From positions 1 through 32,963 of the forward strand of contig JABABA010000032.1 in assembly GCA_014238415.1 (NCBI GenBank): a stretch of 32,963 bases of DNA. The letters are read 5' to 3'. The stretch comes from Planctomycetota bacterium (lineage in GTDB: Bacteria; Planctomycetota; UBA1135; GCA-002686595). The notes under the pieces are model-generated. The model searched no databases and was not told the DNA's origin. It saw only the letters and a program-made list of their open reading frames with translations. Shown here piece by piece: positions 1 through 8,762 of the stretch. Each line of letters begins with the position of its first letter. Positions within the stretch are counted from its first letter, which is position 1. The translations under genes and the position numbers were made by a program.

Positions 1-313
1 TCACATTTTGATTGCTTACTGGATCCCCGAAGGCCCCGCCACCGAGGTTCTCATACCAGGCAATCTTGTTGTCAACTTCGGAAGCCGAGAGCACATCCGC
101 ATCCCCATCTCCGTCGAGGTCTGTGGCGTAGACCGAGGTGGCCGAATCCGCAGCAGTCGTGATCACCTGCTGAGAGCCGAACCCTTGCGCCTCAGCCACT
201 CCCGCCAGCAAAAGGGGGAAACCGACAATCAAAGCGCAAGTGTTCTTCAGGTTCTTGATCAACGAAATCGAATTGCCAACCATGTTGGTTGCTCTGGCCT
301 GCGCCTCAATCAC
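1..313 (-). CDS. Secreted FG-GAP/VCBS-repeat protein, N-terminal part (cut by window edge)
   Basis: Only the first ~104 codons are present; the gene continues beyond position 1. Read on the minus strand it gives a basic N-terminus (LIKNLKN), a hydrophobic stretch ending near LLLAGVAEAQG that looks like a cleavable signal peptide, and then YATDLDGDGDADVLSAS followed by IAWYENLGGG. The D-x-D-G-D-x-D calcium loop with WYEN is the hallmark of FG-GAP/VCBS beta-propeller repeats, so the product is probably an exported repeat protein. Its function cannot be told from this fragment. Start choice: a GTG at 313 follows a GGAGG Shine-Dalgarno-like site by 10 nt. An ATG at 283 has no clear ribosome site but gives a more usual signal-peptide n-region. 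Confidence 0.75.
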   Translation of the reverse strand, partial: MIEAQARATNMVGNSISLIKNLKNTCALIVGFPLLLAGVAEAQGFGSQQVITTAADSATSVYATDLDGDGDADVLSASEVDNKIAWYENLGGGAFGDPVSNQNV

Positions 314-739
314 GGAATGAAGACCTCCGTCTTCGTGAAACCTGTCATTTCGAAGTCCGATCAGGACTAGGGGAGTTTTCTTGGGATCCATTCTCTCTAG
401 GGGTTCGCTTGGTTACAAAAAGGTGGACGCGGAATCTTGAACGCAAGCATGTAGATCTCAAGTCATTTTCTGCACCTTCTTTTGGCGCAAGGGTATTCAC
501 CAATGAGGAAAACCCTCATGACTTGCGCAGTTGCCAGGCCATCCCATTGGGACCATTCGAGTCCTCGCGACCAGTAACATTCACAAGTGCTTTGCCACGG
601 ACTAATCCCCGTTGGACAGATCGCTTGGAAGCCCAGCGCGGTCGTCTGGCTCTTCTAGGTTGCTGACCATATCCCGGCCGGCACCATCCACTTGCCGTGC
701 GGCACTCTGTGGCAGAGTGTCCCTCCACCGTACATGGAC
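314..739. other. Intergenic region without a supported gene
   Basis: About 425 bases separate the FG-GAP gene start from the M28 peptidase stop. Open frames here have no recognisable domain, signal peptide or ribosome site. The only structure I see is a short hairpin near the peptidase stop, listed separately. The region presumably holds the promoter of the minus-strand FG-GAP gene; I found no convincing -35/-10 pair. Confidence 0.5.
703..719 (-). terminator. Weak hairpin downstream of the M28 peptidase gene
   Basis: A 7-bp perfect inverted repeat (CACTCTG, 3-nt loop, CAGAGTG) lies about 20 bases past the peptidase stop. There is no T-tract, so it is at best a weak terminator candidate. Confidence 0.25.
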
Positions 740-2674
740 CTATGCCTGGCCGATCTTGCCGGGAGCCTTCTGGCCGCTTTCCTGAGCCTCTTCGGGCTTG
801 GCCTCTTCCTTCACGCGCTTCCCGCGGATCTCCCGGTCGCCGCGCTCGGACTTGCGCTTACCGCTTAGGGTGCCGTCGTCGGCCAGGGTCGCTTCGTAAT
901 TGGAGGTGCCGTAGGCCTCTGACTTGTAGGTGCCCTTGACGGTCTTTGTCTTCTCGTCGTAGGTCACATTCAGGAGCGGGCCACCGCTGCCCCTGACACC
1001 CAGATCCGCAGTGACGGAACCATCCTTGTGGTGCTGGAAGGTCAGGGTGAACTCGAAGACCACTTCATCTTCATCGGAGTACATCGCCATGTCCCACACG
1101 CCACTCAGGGGACCATCAGCCTTGGGACTACTGGAAGCCTCCACCACGGAGGGCTCTTCGGCCTCAGGCTCTTCGGGCTCCTCTACATAGCGCGGCAGAA
1201 TCGAGTCCGCCATGGCGAGGTTGTAGGCCGTGACTGCCGAACAGACCGCGGACTGGACCAGGTTCTCTTCCACTGCATAGCGCGTGGTGTCGTTCTGGGT
1301 ATGCCAGACGAAGCGATAGTTGCGGGCCTCGCGCCCGCTGAGGCCCTTTTCTGTCCAGTAGAAACCGGGTACGCCAAGGCGGTTGAAGGACGCATGGTCG
1401 CTGGAACCGCCACGGGGCATTTTCTTCTGCACGGAGACGGAAATAGGCATCTCGCCGAAGTGGGCGTTGACCGGTGCAATCGCCGCTTCGAGCATGGGTT
1501 CCATCGAGGCGATACAACTCAGGCCGCCCTGATAACCGGTGCCCCCATCATCCACAAAGCAGGCCGAAATCCCGTCCAACTGGCCGGTGTCCTTGAGCCA
1601 TTCGGCGTAGCGCCTGGAACCGTGGAGACCCTGTTCCTCCCCGCTCCAAAGACAGATGCGAATGGTGCGCCGGGGCTGAACCCCACTGGCCGCAAGGATC
1701 CGCGCGGCTTCAATCATCACCGTCGAACCGGTGCCATTGTCCTGACAGCCCTGGGAACCGGGGCCGTTCCAGGAATCCAGGTGGGCCGAGAGGATCACCA
1801 CCTCGTTGGGGAATTCGGTGCCGGGAATGTCGGCGACCACATTGAACACCGGGAAGGGGCCTTCGGTGAAAAAGTGCACCAGGTCGGCTTCGAGTTCCAC
1901 TGACTCGCCAGCGGAGAGTTGCTCTTCCAGGGCTTCGTAGTTCTTGCGCGCAATGGTGATCGAACGGTCCGTGGGCAAGGTATCCATGGTCAATTCCATC
2001 CAGCCGCGCACACCACCAGTGGTCACCTGATCGTTGCGGCTGGCGCGAATTGTGCCAGCGAGGTCAGCCTCTTCAATGATCGCCTTGATCTCCTTGCGCA
2101 CACGAGCCTGTTCGAGGCGCGTGAGCTTCTCCTCCTCGTTTTCGCCTTCCTTGGCTTCGTCCTCATCGGGGTTTCTCCCACGACGGCGTCTGGAGCTGGA
2201 ACTCTCAAGGATCCAGGCACCATCCAGGCGATCGCGCACAGCGGCGAGTTCTTCCGCAGTGGTCGGACGCTTGAACACAGGTCCTCGCAGGGGACCATCC
2301 GTACCCGGCGCCCAGGCGCGGGTCGTGAACTCAAACTCCATCTCCAGCGGCGCAACCATGCGCACACTGGACGGACCGCGATCAAAGCGCACAGGGACCT
2401 CACCCCACTTCCAAAGGTGCGCGTTCTTCAGACCATAGGAGGAGAGCTTCCCTCGTGCCCAGGTGCAAGCGCGCTCAAGGCCCGATGACCCGGTCAGACG
2501 CGGGCCGATGTCGAGGCACAACTCCTCCAGGGTAGCCCAGACCTCTGACCGCTCAGTGCCCTCCATGACCAGGGCAGAGACTCGTTCAGGAGCGCCCTGG
2601 CTCAAGCCGGAAGGGGCCAGGGTGAAGGCCGGGACGAGGAAGGGAGCGATGGCAAGGAGGCGCTGGATTTGCAT
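740..2674 (-). CDS. Secreted M28-family zinc metallopeptidase
   Basis: The 644-residue product begins with a hydrophobic signal peptide (to about residue 26), so it is probably exported. The catalytic domain (~270-490) has the M28 di-zinc layout: H298 and D300 in SAHLDSW, D312 in CQDNGTGS, the general base and zinc ligand E346/E347 in SGEEQGLHGS, D375/D376 in FVDDGG, and H458 in VWHTQND. The family hydrolyses peptides as amino- or carboxypeptidases. A PA-like inserted region lies between the N-terminal domain and the catalytic core; at ~157-200 it carries a highly charged Ser/Arg then Asp/Glu/Lys-rich segment that looks disordered. After residue 490 an acidic Pro/Glu linker leads to a small beta-rich domain (~520-620) and a Lys/Glu-rich tail. 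The gene is divergent from the glycosyltransferase at 2803. Substrate is unknown. Confidence 0.93.
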   Translation of the reverse strand: MQIQRLLAIAPFLVPAFTLAPSGLSQGAPERVSALVMEGTERSEVWATLEELCLDIGPRLTGSSGLERACTWARGKLSSYGLKNAHLWKWGEVPVRFDRGPSSVRMVAPLEMEFEFTTRAWAPGTDGPLRGPVFKRPTTAEELAAVRDRLDGAWILESSSSRRRRGRNPDEDEAKEGENEEEKLTRLEQARVRKEIKAIIEEADLAGTIRASRNDQVTTGGVRGWMELTMDTLPTDRSITIARKNYEALEEQLSAGESVELEADLVHFFTEGPFPVFNVVADIPGTEFPNEVVILSAHLDSWNGPGSQGCQDNGTGSTVMIEAARILAASGVQPRRTIRICLWSGEEQGLHGSRRYAEWLKDTGQLDGISACFVDDGGTGYQGGLSCIASMEPMLEAAIAPVNAHFGEMPISVSVQKKMPRGGSSDHASFNRLGVPGFYWTEKGLSGREARNYRFVWHTQNDTTRYAVEENLVQSAVCSAVTAYNLAMADSILPRYVEEPEEPEAEEPSVVEASSSPKADGPLSGVWDMAMYSDEDEVVFEFTLTFQHHKDGSVTADLGVRGSGGPLLNVTYDEKTKTVKGTYKSEAYGTSNYEATLADDGTLSGKRKSERGDREIRGKRVKEEAKPEEAQESGQKAPGKIGQA

Positions 2675-2802
2675 GTTGAGAATCTCTTAGGTGACTCGGA
2701 GGTCTCCGATGCTAACCCCATGGACACGGGAGGGGGGACCTGACAACAGAGCTCGTACCGAGAAGCTTCTCTCAAGCCATCCAAGCGGCTACCTTGGCTC
2801 CC

Positions 2803-4623
2803 GTGCAGATAAGCCCAAGCCCCAGGAAAACCCCCTTGCTGGGACTGCTGGCCCTGTTGGTGTTCTCAGCAGGTCTGCGCCTGTTTCCGATCCAACACGG
2901 GCTGCCCGACAATCATGTGCCCGACACCCATGTGGTGCGCGCAGCTCTGGGCATGGCCCAGGACCGCGACCCGATTCCCCCCGTGGGCCGTTGGAGCACC
3001 TATCCCAATCTGCTGCCCTATGTCCTGATCCCCTGTTACGTGGGACAGTTTGCCCTGGGTCAGATCCGTGGGGAATGGGACGAGCCGGGAGCCTACGCCA
3101 AGGCGATCAAAGCAAGCCCCGAACGGGCACACCTTCTGGCGCGCGTCGTGTTGGCCTTGATCAGCGCCCTCGCGCCCCTGTTCGTGGTGCTTGGACTGCG
3201 CGCGGCGGGCTATGGTCGGGGTGCCTGGTGCGCCGGCCTGCTCAGCGCGAGTTCCCTCCTGTTGGTGCAGTTGGCCACCCACGAACGACCATGGGCACCT
3301 CTGGCCACGTTCATTGCCCTGAGCATGTGGCCTGCGGCCATTCACGCCAGGACCGGCGCGACGCGACCACTGCTCTTGTCTGGTCTTGCCGCGGCACTGG
3401 CCTTCAGCACTCATCAGGCGGGAGCCTTCGCAGTGCTGATCCCAGCGCTGGCCTGGGCATCAGCGCCACGGGGATGGCAGGGGGCAGAGCGCAGGGAGCG
3501 ATTGCGCATTGGGTTCCTGTGTGCGGGCCTCTTTGTGGTGCTGGCCCTGACTGTGGGTCACCCATACTTGATTCGATATGGAATAACCCCCACCGAAGCC
3601 GTGGCGGCGGGAGAACAATTGGCTGGCTCTCAGCATGTGTCCATCGGAGGTCAATCCGTGGTCTTTCAGCTGTCGGCCCAGACCTTTCAGAAACTCGGCA
3701 AGGCCCTGGTGGGCTATGACCCGCTGCTGTTGCTACTGGCACTGCTAGGCTTCGCAGCTGGACTGAAGCAGCGGGAAACCAGACCCGCGGTTGGCTTCGC
3801 ATTGCTGTGGGGTCTGTTCTTCATGACCAATCAAAACGATCATGTGCGCTATCTGGTACCGCTTGCGGCTGCTCTGGCCTGGCCCGCTGGAATCGCCTGC
3901 GAACGACTGCTGACCAGGACCCTGACGCGCAACCTGTTGCTCTTGACCCTCTGCCTGCCGGTGGTCCAAGCCCTGCGCCTGGGGATCATCCTGCGTCGGC
4001 CGGACACACGCGCTATCGCTTCCGCGCAGTTGCTTGAACAACCGGGGAACGAACCCATCGCTGTAGGAGTGGGAGGTCCCCCCCTGGCCCTCAGCCGCAC
4101 GGCACTACGGCGACTGATGGAACTGCGCGAGTTGCGTACCCGAGAACTCCATCGCCTGGGAACCCTGGAGGGGGGCAGCGAACCACTCAATGGCTACGGC
4201 CTCGACGCCTTGCCCTTGGAAGATGTGTTTGAATTCGACCTGCGCCACCGTGCCTCCTGGCCGCGCAAGCGAATCGTGGACAGACTGGGCGAGCAAGCCA
4301 AAGACCCCTTGGCGGTCCTGCGCTCCTTCGGGTGCGACACGATCTTGTTGGCGGACCGCACGCCCATGGATGATCACCCGGCGACCCTGCTGGACACGCG
4401 TGCTGCAAGTCAGGAGCCGGGCCCAGACCTGAGCCTGCACGCGCAAGGAGTGCGTCCGCGCCTCAAGCCTCTGGTGCTGCCGCCCCGCCCCTTGGCAAGT
4501 TGGAGCCCAGGCGAAGGAGTCAAGGACGCGCGCCTGCCCCTTGAACTCGGCTTCCCCTTGACGGAGCTCTGGAGAATCGAAAGGCCAGGACCGCTGCTGG
4601 AACTTTATCGGGTGCCACGCTGA
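2803..4623 (+). CDS. ArnT/PMT-like GT-C membrane glycosyltransferase (putative)
   Basis: The ~606-residue protein is a polytopic membrane protein. It has a first hydrophobic helix ([17 protein letters not shown]), a polar loop with an acidic motif ([13 protein letters not shown]) where GT-C enzymes hold their catalytic Asp, and then about eight to ten further hydrophobic segments to residue ~400. The motif [16 protein letters not shown] late in the membrane part resembles the (H)xRYLxPxxP signature of ArnT/PMT-type enzymes, which move sugars from polyprenyl-phosphate carriers in the periplasm. A soluble C-terminal domain (~410-606) follows. Start: no ATG is available; GTG at 2803 or TTG at 2794 are the candidates and neither has a clear ribosome site. 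It is divergent from the M28 gene and stands alone. Donor and acceptor are unknown. Confidence 0.75.
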   Translation: MQISPSPRKTPLLGLLALLVFSAGLRLFPIQHGLPDNHVPDTHVVRAALGMAQDRDPIPPVGRWSTYPNLLPYVLIPCYVGQFALGQIRGEWDEPGAYAKAIKASPERAHLLARVVLALISALAPLFVVLGLRAAGYGRGAWCAGLLSASSLLLVQLATHERPWAPLATFIALSMWPAAIHARTGATRPLLLSGLAAALAFSTHQAGAFAVLIPALAWASAPRGWQGAERRERLRIGFLCAGLFVVLALTVGHPYLIRYGITPTEAVAAGEQLAGSQHVSIGGQSVVFQLSAQTFQKLGKALVGYDPLLLLLALLGFAAGLKQRETRPAVGFALLWGLFFMTNQNDHVRYLVPLAAALAWPAGIACERLLTRTLTRNLLLLTLCLPVVQALRLGIILRRPDTRAIASAQLLEQPGNEPIAVGVGGPPLALSRTALRRLMELRELRTRELHRLGTLEGGSEPLNGYGLDALPLEDVFEFDLRHRASWPRKRIVDRLGEQAKDPLAVLRSFGCDTILLADRTPMDDHPATLLDTRAASQEPGPDLSLHAQGVRPRLKPLVLPPRPLASWSPGEGVKDARLPLELGFPLTELWRIERPGPLLELYRVPR

Positions 4624-4677
4624 GAACAGCACCGGCGGGCCACCGGAGGCGCTATGATTCCATCGCGTTCCAAGCAC

Positions 4678-4765
4678 GGAGGAGTGGCAGAGTGGCCGAA
4701 CGCGGCGGTTTTGAAAACCGCTGACTCGAAAGGGTCCGGGGGTTCAAATCCCTCCTCCTCCGCCA
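4678..4765 (+). tRNA. tRNA-Ser (anticodon TGA), CCA encoded
   Basis: The 7-bp acceptor stem GGAGGAG / CTCCTCC, discriminator G and encoded CCA frame a class II tRNA with a long variable arm. The anticodon stem GCGGT / ACCGC encloses TTTGAAA, placing TGA at 4712-4714. The T-loop is TTCAAAT with a five-base T-stem that includes one G-T wobble. Confidence 0.97.
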
Positions 4766-4781
4766 CTCTTTGAATGCTGCC

Positions 4782-5828
4782 TTACTTGATCTGCTGGTAG
4801 CGGCCTTCAAGGACGCGCATGCCTGGAGCAACACCCCAAAGGCGATCCGAGGTGATAAAGGCCGGACCTTTGGGGCCCAGAATCGTGGTGGTGCGCTGGG
4901 CATATGGCTTGCCGCGGTAGGTGCCAGAATCAACCACCACATAAGCCTTGTCATGCAGCCAACCCTGCATGGAACCGGAGAGTCCCATGTTATCCATCCA
5001 CAGGATGTCGTAGCACTTGCGCATGGTGTTCCAGGAGGTCATGCGGTACTCCTGATAGACCGGCATGCCCGGAGGTGGCTCGTTCTCCACGACGGTGATC
5101 AGCGCCAGACCGCCAGGAAAAAGACCACTACGCTCCACCGTGCTCATGGAGATGGCCGCCTCGCCGGGCTCGGGAATGATCGAACCCTCCAGGCGACTGA
5201 CGCCAATGGTCGAGGTCAACTTGGCCAATTCACCCCGGGGACGGGAGTTGCCGGTGCCCGCATCCCGAGCCACGCGCCGCTCGCCTTCAAAGGGCTCAAA
5301 GGTTCCATCAATCATCGTGAAACCTTCGTGGGTATCCACCATGGATAGAACCTCCATGTGGGCCTTGCCATCTTCAAAGGTGAAAGTGCCACGCTCGATG
5401 GCCAGCTTTCCCTGGTTCTCCCCCAAGGTCGCGGTCAACAGAGTCGCACCGGTCCAAGTGGCCACCGAACGGCTGACGCCCTTGCGGTTGTCACAAGCAA
5501 ACGACACCAGGTGTCCAGCCTGTGGATCGAAGGCGTAGAAAGTCGTGGAGCGGTAACCTCCGGGCAGGACCTCTCCAAGATCCACTACCAGTTGTTCACG
5601 AACTCCATGGCCGTCAAGAATGCGCTCCACAACCAGGGTTGCGGTCCACTCCATTGGTGAACCACCGGGGCCATCGTAGGCGATTCCGCGCCCGACCCAT
5701 TGACCCAGCATGGGCTGAAAGGCTTTGAGAGCCCGATGGGGTCGAGGCCCCTGGTTGGGCATTTCAACGGGCTCCTGGGGAGCGACGAGCAGGGTGGCGC
5801 AGAAGGCCAGAGTAAGGGAGAAGGTCAT
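4782..5828 (-). CDS. Secreted DUF1579-like protein with two lobes
   Basis: The product is 348 residues, with a signal peptide (MTFSLTLAFCATLLVAPQ). The first lobe (~35-170) carries LGQWVGRG, a mutually aligned strand set ending ILDGHGVREQ and then TFYAFDPQAG. The second lobe (~210-345) carries the more typical DUF1579 features: MSTVERSGLFPGG followed by EYRMTSWNTMRKCYDILWMDNMG. DUF1579 proteins are lipocalin-like beta barrels of unknown biochemical function, common in Planctomycetota and Acidobacteriota. The arrangement suggests an internal duplication. The gene is convergent with the tRNA-Ser just downstream. No active-site residues can be inferred, so no enzymatic role is claimed. Confidence 0.7.
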   Translation of the reverse strand: MTFSLTLAFCATLLVAPQEPVEMPNQGPRPHRALKAFQPMLGQWVGRGIAYDGPGGSPMEWTATLVVERILDGHGVREQLVVDLGEVLPGGYRSTTFYAFDPQAGHLVSFACDNRKGVSRSVATWTGATLLTATLGENQGKLAIERGTFTFEDGKAHMEVLSMVDTHEGFTMIDGTFEPFEGERRVARDAGTGNSRPRGELAKLTSTIGVSRLEGSIIPEPGEAAISMSTVERSGLFPGGLALITVVENEPPPGMPVYQEYRMTSWNTMRKCYDILWMDNMGLSGSMQGWLHDKAYVVVDSGTYRGKPYAQRTTTILGPKGPAFITSDRLWGVAPGMRVLEGRYQQIK

Positions 5829-6035
5829 GGGCTCAATCTTTGGTCAAAGGAGAATGGACCCCCCATCTATCGGCAACGCTCTCCCTCACACTTCAGCCGA
5901 GCACGTCATCCCCCTGACCTGGAACCAGGAGTGTCCAGGATTGAGACACTGCAGGGCAATGCAGAGCCCTCAGCAAGGTCATGGCCTGACACCAATCTGA
6001 CAGCCGCAAGCGGTTTGATTGCCGCTGCTGCCAGA

Positions 6036-8495
6036 TCACCTCACCAGCTCGCGCAGCACCCTGCGCCCGGAGACCAGCTTCTCCAGTTCCGGATTCCCCC
6101 TGGCACGGGCGGCGGACAGAACCGACAGGGCACGGCCGCGATCTCCAGCGGCCACCAGTCCTTCCACCGCCAGGACTGTCATCCAATAATCCTTGGGAGC
6201 TTTGATGAGCACCTCCTGCGCCAACTGTCCGGCCCGCACCGCATCCCCCTGGGCTTCCACCACGAAAACCAGAAGGCGCCGCAACTCGGGCACATCGGGA
6301 TCACCTGCAAGGTGTTCGAGCAAGAGCAACTCAGCCTGACCTGCGCGCTCGGTTCGCATCCAAAGCAGGGCAAGGCTATAGGTGGCACGACCCTCTTCGG
6401 GATCCAAGGCGCGGGCCTCTTGGATCATGGGCTCGGCCTCGGCGTACTCCCCCGCCGCCACAAGACTGATGCCCAGATTGACCATGGCCCGCAGGTGGGT
6501 CGGCTCAAGACTGATGGTCTTGCGATAATGATCACGGGCCTGCTCCGGACCCCGCAGAGCCTCCACCACCACCGCAAGGTTGAACCAGCCATCCGCAAAC
6601 ATGGGGTCGGCAGCCAGCCCCCGACGCAGAGCTGCTTCTGCCTCGGTGTTGCGACCAAGCTGGTGCTTCAAGTGCCCCAGACCAATCCAGGCCTCAGCGC
6701 AACGCTCATCAATGGCCAGGGCACGCTGATAAGCGGCCTCCGCCTCCTTGTAGATGCCGTCCTCTGTAAGCCAGTCCCCCTCGCGCACCAAGGGCAGGGG
6801 ATTTTGGGGATCCATCTTGCGAGCCGACGCCAAACGCTCCCGCCAGCCACCAGATCCCAACTCGCGCTCGACCTCGGCCAGTTCCAGCCAGTCGGTGGAA
6901 CTGGCACCTAGGCCGGTGACGGTGTTCTTCATCCACTCAAGGGCCTCTTCCGTACGCCCCAGCTGTCGCAGCACCTCTCCCCGAGCGGTGCGCAACATGG
7001 CGTCCCCAGGTTCTTCCTCCAGCAACATCAAGATTGCCCGCTCCGCTTCCTCGAAACGGTTCGAGCGCACCAATTCCTGCACCACCTGGCTACGCTTCCA
7101 GAACTCAACCTTGTCCTTTGGATCCGCCAGGGGACCGTCCCCGATGCTGCCCTCCGCTGCGCCGCTTGCGTAACCCAAAGCGGCAAGGGTCTCTTTGACC
7201 TCCAGAGAATCCGAGCCCAGGTCCACCCGGCGCACATCCCGCTCACCGCCAGCCAGCAACTCCTCCAGGTCATTGAGCATTCCCTTGAGCCGGACACTCT
7301 CCTCCCCGGAACGATCCTTGACTTCGTTCGGGTCCCCGCTGAGATCGTAGAGTTCCGGCCGCGGCGCACGGATCAGACGCCAACGATCGCTTCGCACACT
7401 GCGCAGATCTGACCAGCCGTGATCGAAGTAACTGGACAGGCCCTCGGAGTAGGCACCAAGACCCGTATCCAACGGCTCGCCCCCCATGCACACCGCCCCA
7501 TGGGAACGACCATCCATGGCCTGGGGAGGAAGACCGAGCAGTTCCAGCACCGTGGGTGCCAGATCCACACCGCTGACCACTCCCGGCACAACCGTTCCCC
7601 GTGTCAGACCGGGATGTGACAGAATCCAGGGCACGCGCGTGGTGGCGTCATAGATAAACAGTCCGTGGCTGCGCTCCCCGTGCTCGTTCAGTGACTCCCC
7701 GTGATCGGCGGTAAAGGCGACCAGAGTGTCAGCCAGCTGCCCCTTCTCCCTGAGATGATCCAGCAGGGTCCCCAACATATGATCGCTGAAGGCGATCTCT
7801 GCGTCATAGGGATCACCATTCTCAGAAGCAAAGGGCTCGGGTGCCTCGTAATCCGCGTGGGGATCAAACAGATGCAGCCAGAGGAACCAGGGGCGGTCCT
7901 GCTCGACCCCCTCAAGAAACTGCTGCGCTCGGCGTACCCCATCGTCGGCGGTGGTCTCGCGAAACATGAATTCCGGGGCCTTGAGCGCCTGACTCAGATC
8001 ATCGTCGTAGACATCGAAGCCCTGACCGAGCCCAAAACGAGAATCCAGCACGAAAGCACTGACCACGGCCCCCGTGGCGTAGCCCTGCTCGGAAAGCAGA
8101 GTAGCCAGGGTGGGCACATCCTCAGGCAGACGATGGGTCCCGTTGTTGCGCGCACCATGCCTGAAGGGCAGCTGACCGGAGAGGATCGAGGAATGTGACG
8201 GCAAAGTGATCGGTGCAACGCTGATGCAATTCTCAAAGCGCACCCCTTCTTTGGCCAGGCCATCCAAGACAGGGGTCCTGGCGCTGGGGTATCCGTAGCA
8301 GCCGAGGCGGTCTGCGCGGGTTGTGTCCAAGGTGATCAGCAACAGGTTGGTGCCAGAGGGCAACTGGGCGTTTGAGTCGCTTCCGCAGCCGAACAGCACG
8401 CACAGACCGAGCAGAGCCCCCACCAGAATCGGCGGTCGACAGACAAGAGGGAAGCCTCCCTCTCCTGGACGGTCAACAATTGGGCAGGGTTGCAT
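6036..8495 (-). CDS. Sulfatase-fold lipoprotein with C-terminal TPR repeats
   Basis: The product is about 819 residues. A hydrophobic segment ends in a lipobox (CVLFGC, Cys37), so it is probably a lipoprotein. Residues ~48-430 form an alkaline-phosphatase/sulfatase superfamily domain: metal ligand D57 in ITLDTTRADRLGCYG, TADHGESLNEHG for the second Asp/His metal pair, and HG for the last. At the position of the formylglycine Cys/Ser it has Thr97 (ITLPSHSS), so it cannot use formylglycine and is more likely a phosphotransferase or phosphodiesterase, or inactive. From ~480 to the C-terminus there are many tetratricopeptide repeats (for example EAEAALRRGLAADP and NLGISLVAAGEYAEAEPM), which usually bind partners. 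Start: ATG 8495 is preferred over TTG 8534 because it leaves a compact signal peptide. Confidence 0.85.
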   Translation of the reverse strand: MQPCPIVDRPGEGGFPLVCRPPILVGALLGLCVLFGCGSDSNAQLPSGTNLLLITLDTTRADRLGCYGYPSARTPVLDGLAKEGVRFENCISVAPITLPSHSSILSGQLPFRHGARNNGTHRLPEDVPTLATLLSEQGYATGAVVSAFVLDSRFGLGQGFDVYDDDLSQALKAPEFMFRETTADDGVRRAQQFLEGVEQDRPWFLWLHLFDPHADYEAPEPFASENGDPYDAEIAFSDHMLGTLLDHLREKGQLADTLVAFTADHGESLNEHGERSHGLFIYDATTRVPWILSHPGLTRGTVVPGVVSGVDLAPTVLELLGLPPQAMDGRSHGAVCMGGEPLDTGLGAYSEGLSSYFDHGWSDLRSVRSDRWRLIRAPRPELYDLSGDPNEVKDRSGEESVRLKGMLNDLEELLAGGERDVRRVDLGSDSLEVKETLAALGYASGAAEGSIGDGPLADPKDKVEFWKRSQVVQELVRSNRFEEAERAILMLLEEEPGDAMLRTARGEVLRQLGRTEEALEWMKNTVTGLGASSTDWLELAEVERELGSGGWRERLASARKMDPQNPLPLVREGDWLTEDGIYKEAEAAYQRALAIDERCAEAWIGLGHLKHQLGRNTEAEAALRRGLAADPMFADGWFNLAVVVEALRGPEQARDHYRKTISLEPTHLRAMVNLGISLVAAGEYAEAEPMIQEARALDPEEGRATYSLALLWMRTERAGQAELLLLEHLAGDPDVPELRRLLVFVVEAQGDAVRAGQLAQEVLIKAPKDYWMTVLAVEGLVAAGDRGRALSVLSAARARGNPELEKLVSGRRVLRELVR

Positions 8496-8762
8496 TGCAG
8501 GCTGGGGAGGGTACGGGGCTCCAGGTTGGCGCAAGAAGGCGGAGTGTTATGTACGCAGAAGGTGAATGTGCTTGTCTCACGGCGGGACGGACGCAGAGAC
8601 ATCCCAAGGTGAAACACATCCTATCCCCAAGAGTGTCTCAAAGAAGTGCCTCTTGGTCGAGCATGGCCCCGGGGTCTACACAAAGAAGGGCATCTATGCC
8701 TGAATAGGAGCTTCAGACGGCGCGGATCTCCCTGTGCCTTTTCCCCCCGACTCAACAAAGTC

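Noticed and set aside
5700..6911. 403-codon plus-strand frame spanning the end of two minus-strand genes
   Set aside because: It overlaps the DUF1579-like gene and the sulfatase/TPR gene, both with clear family motifs; the plus-strand translation resembles no protein.
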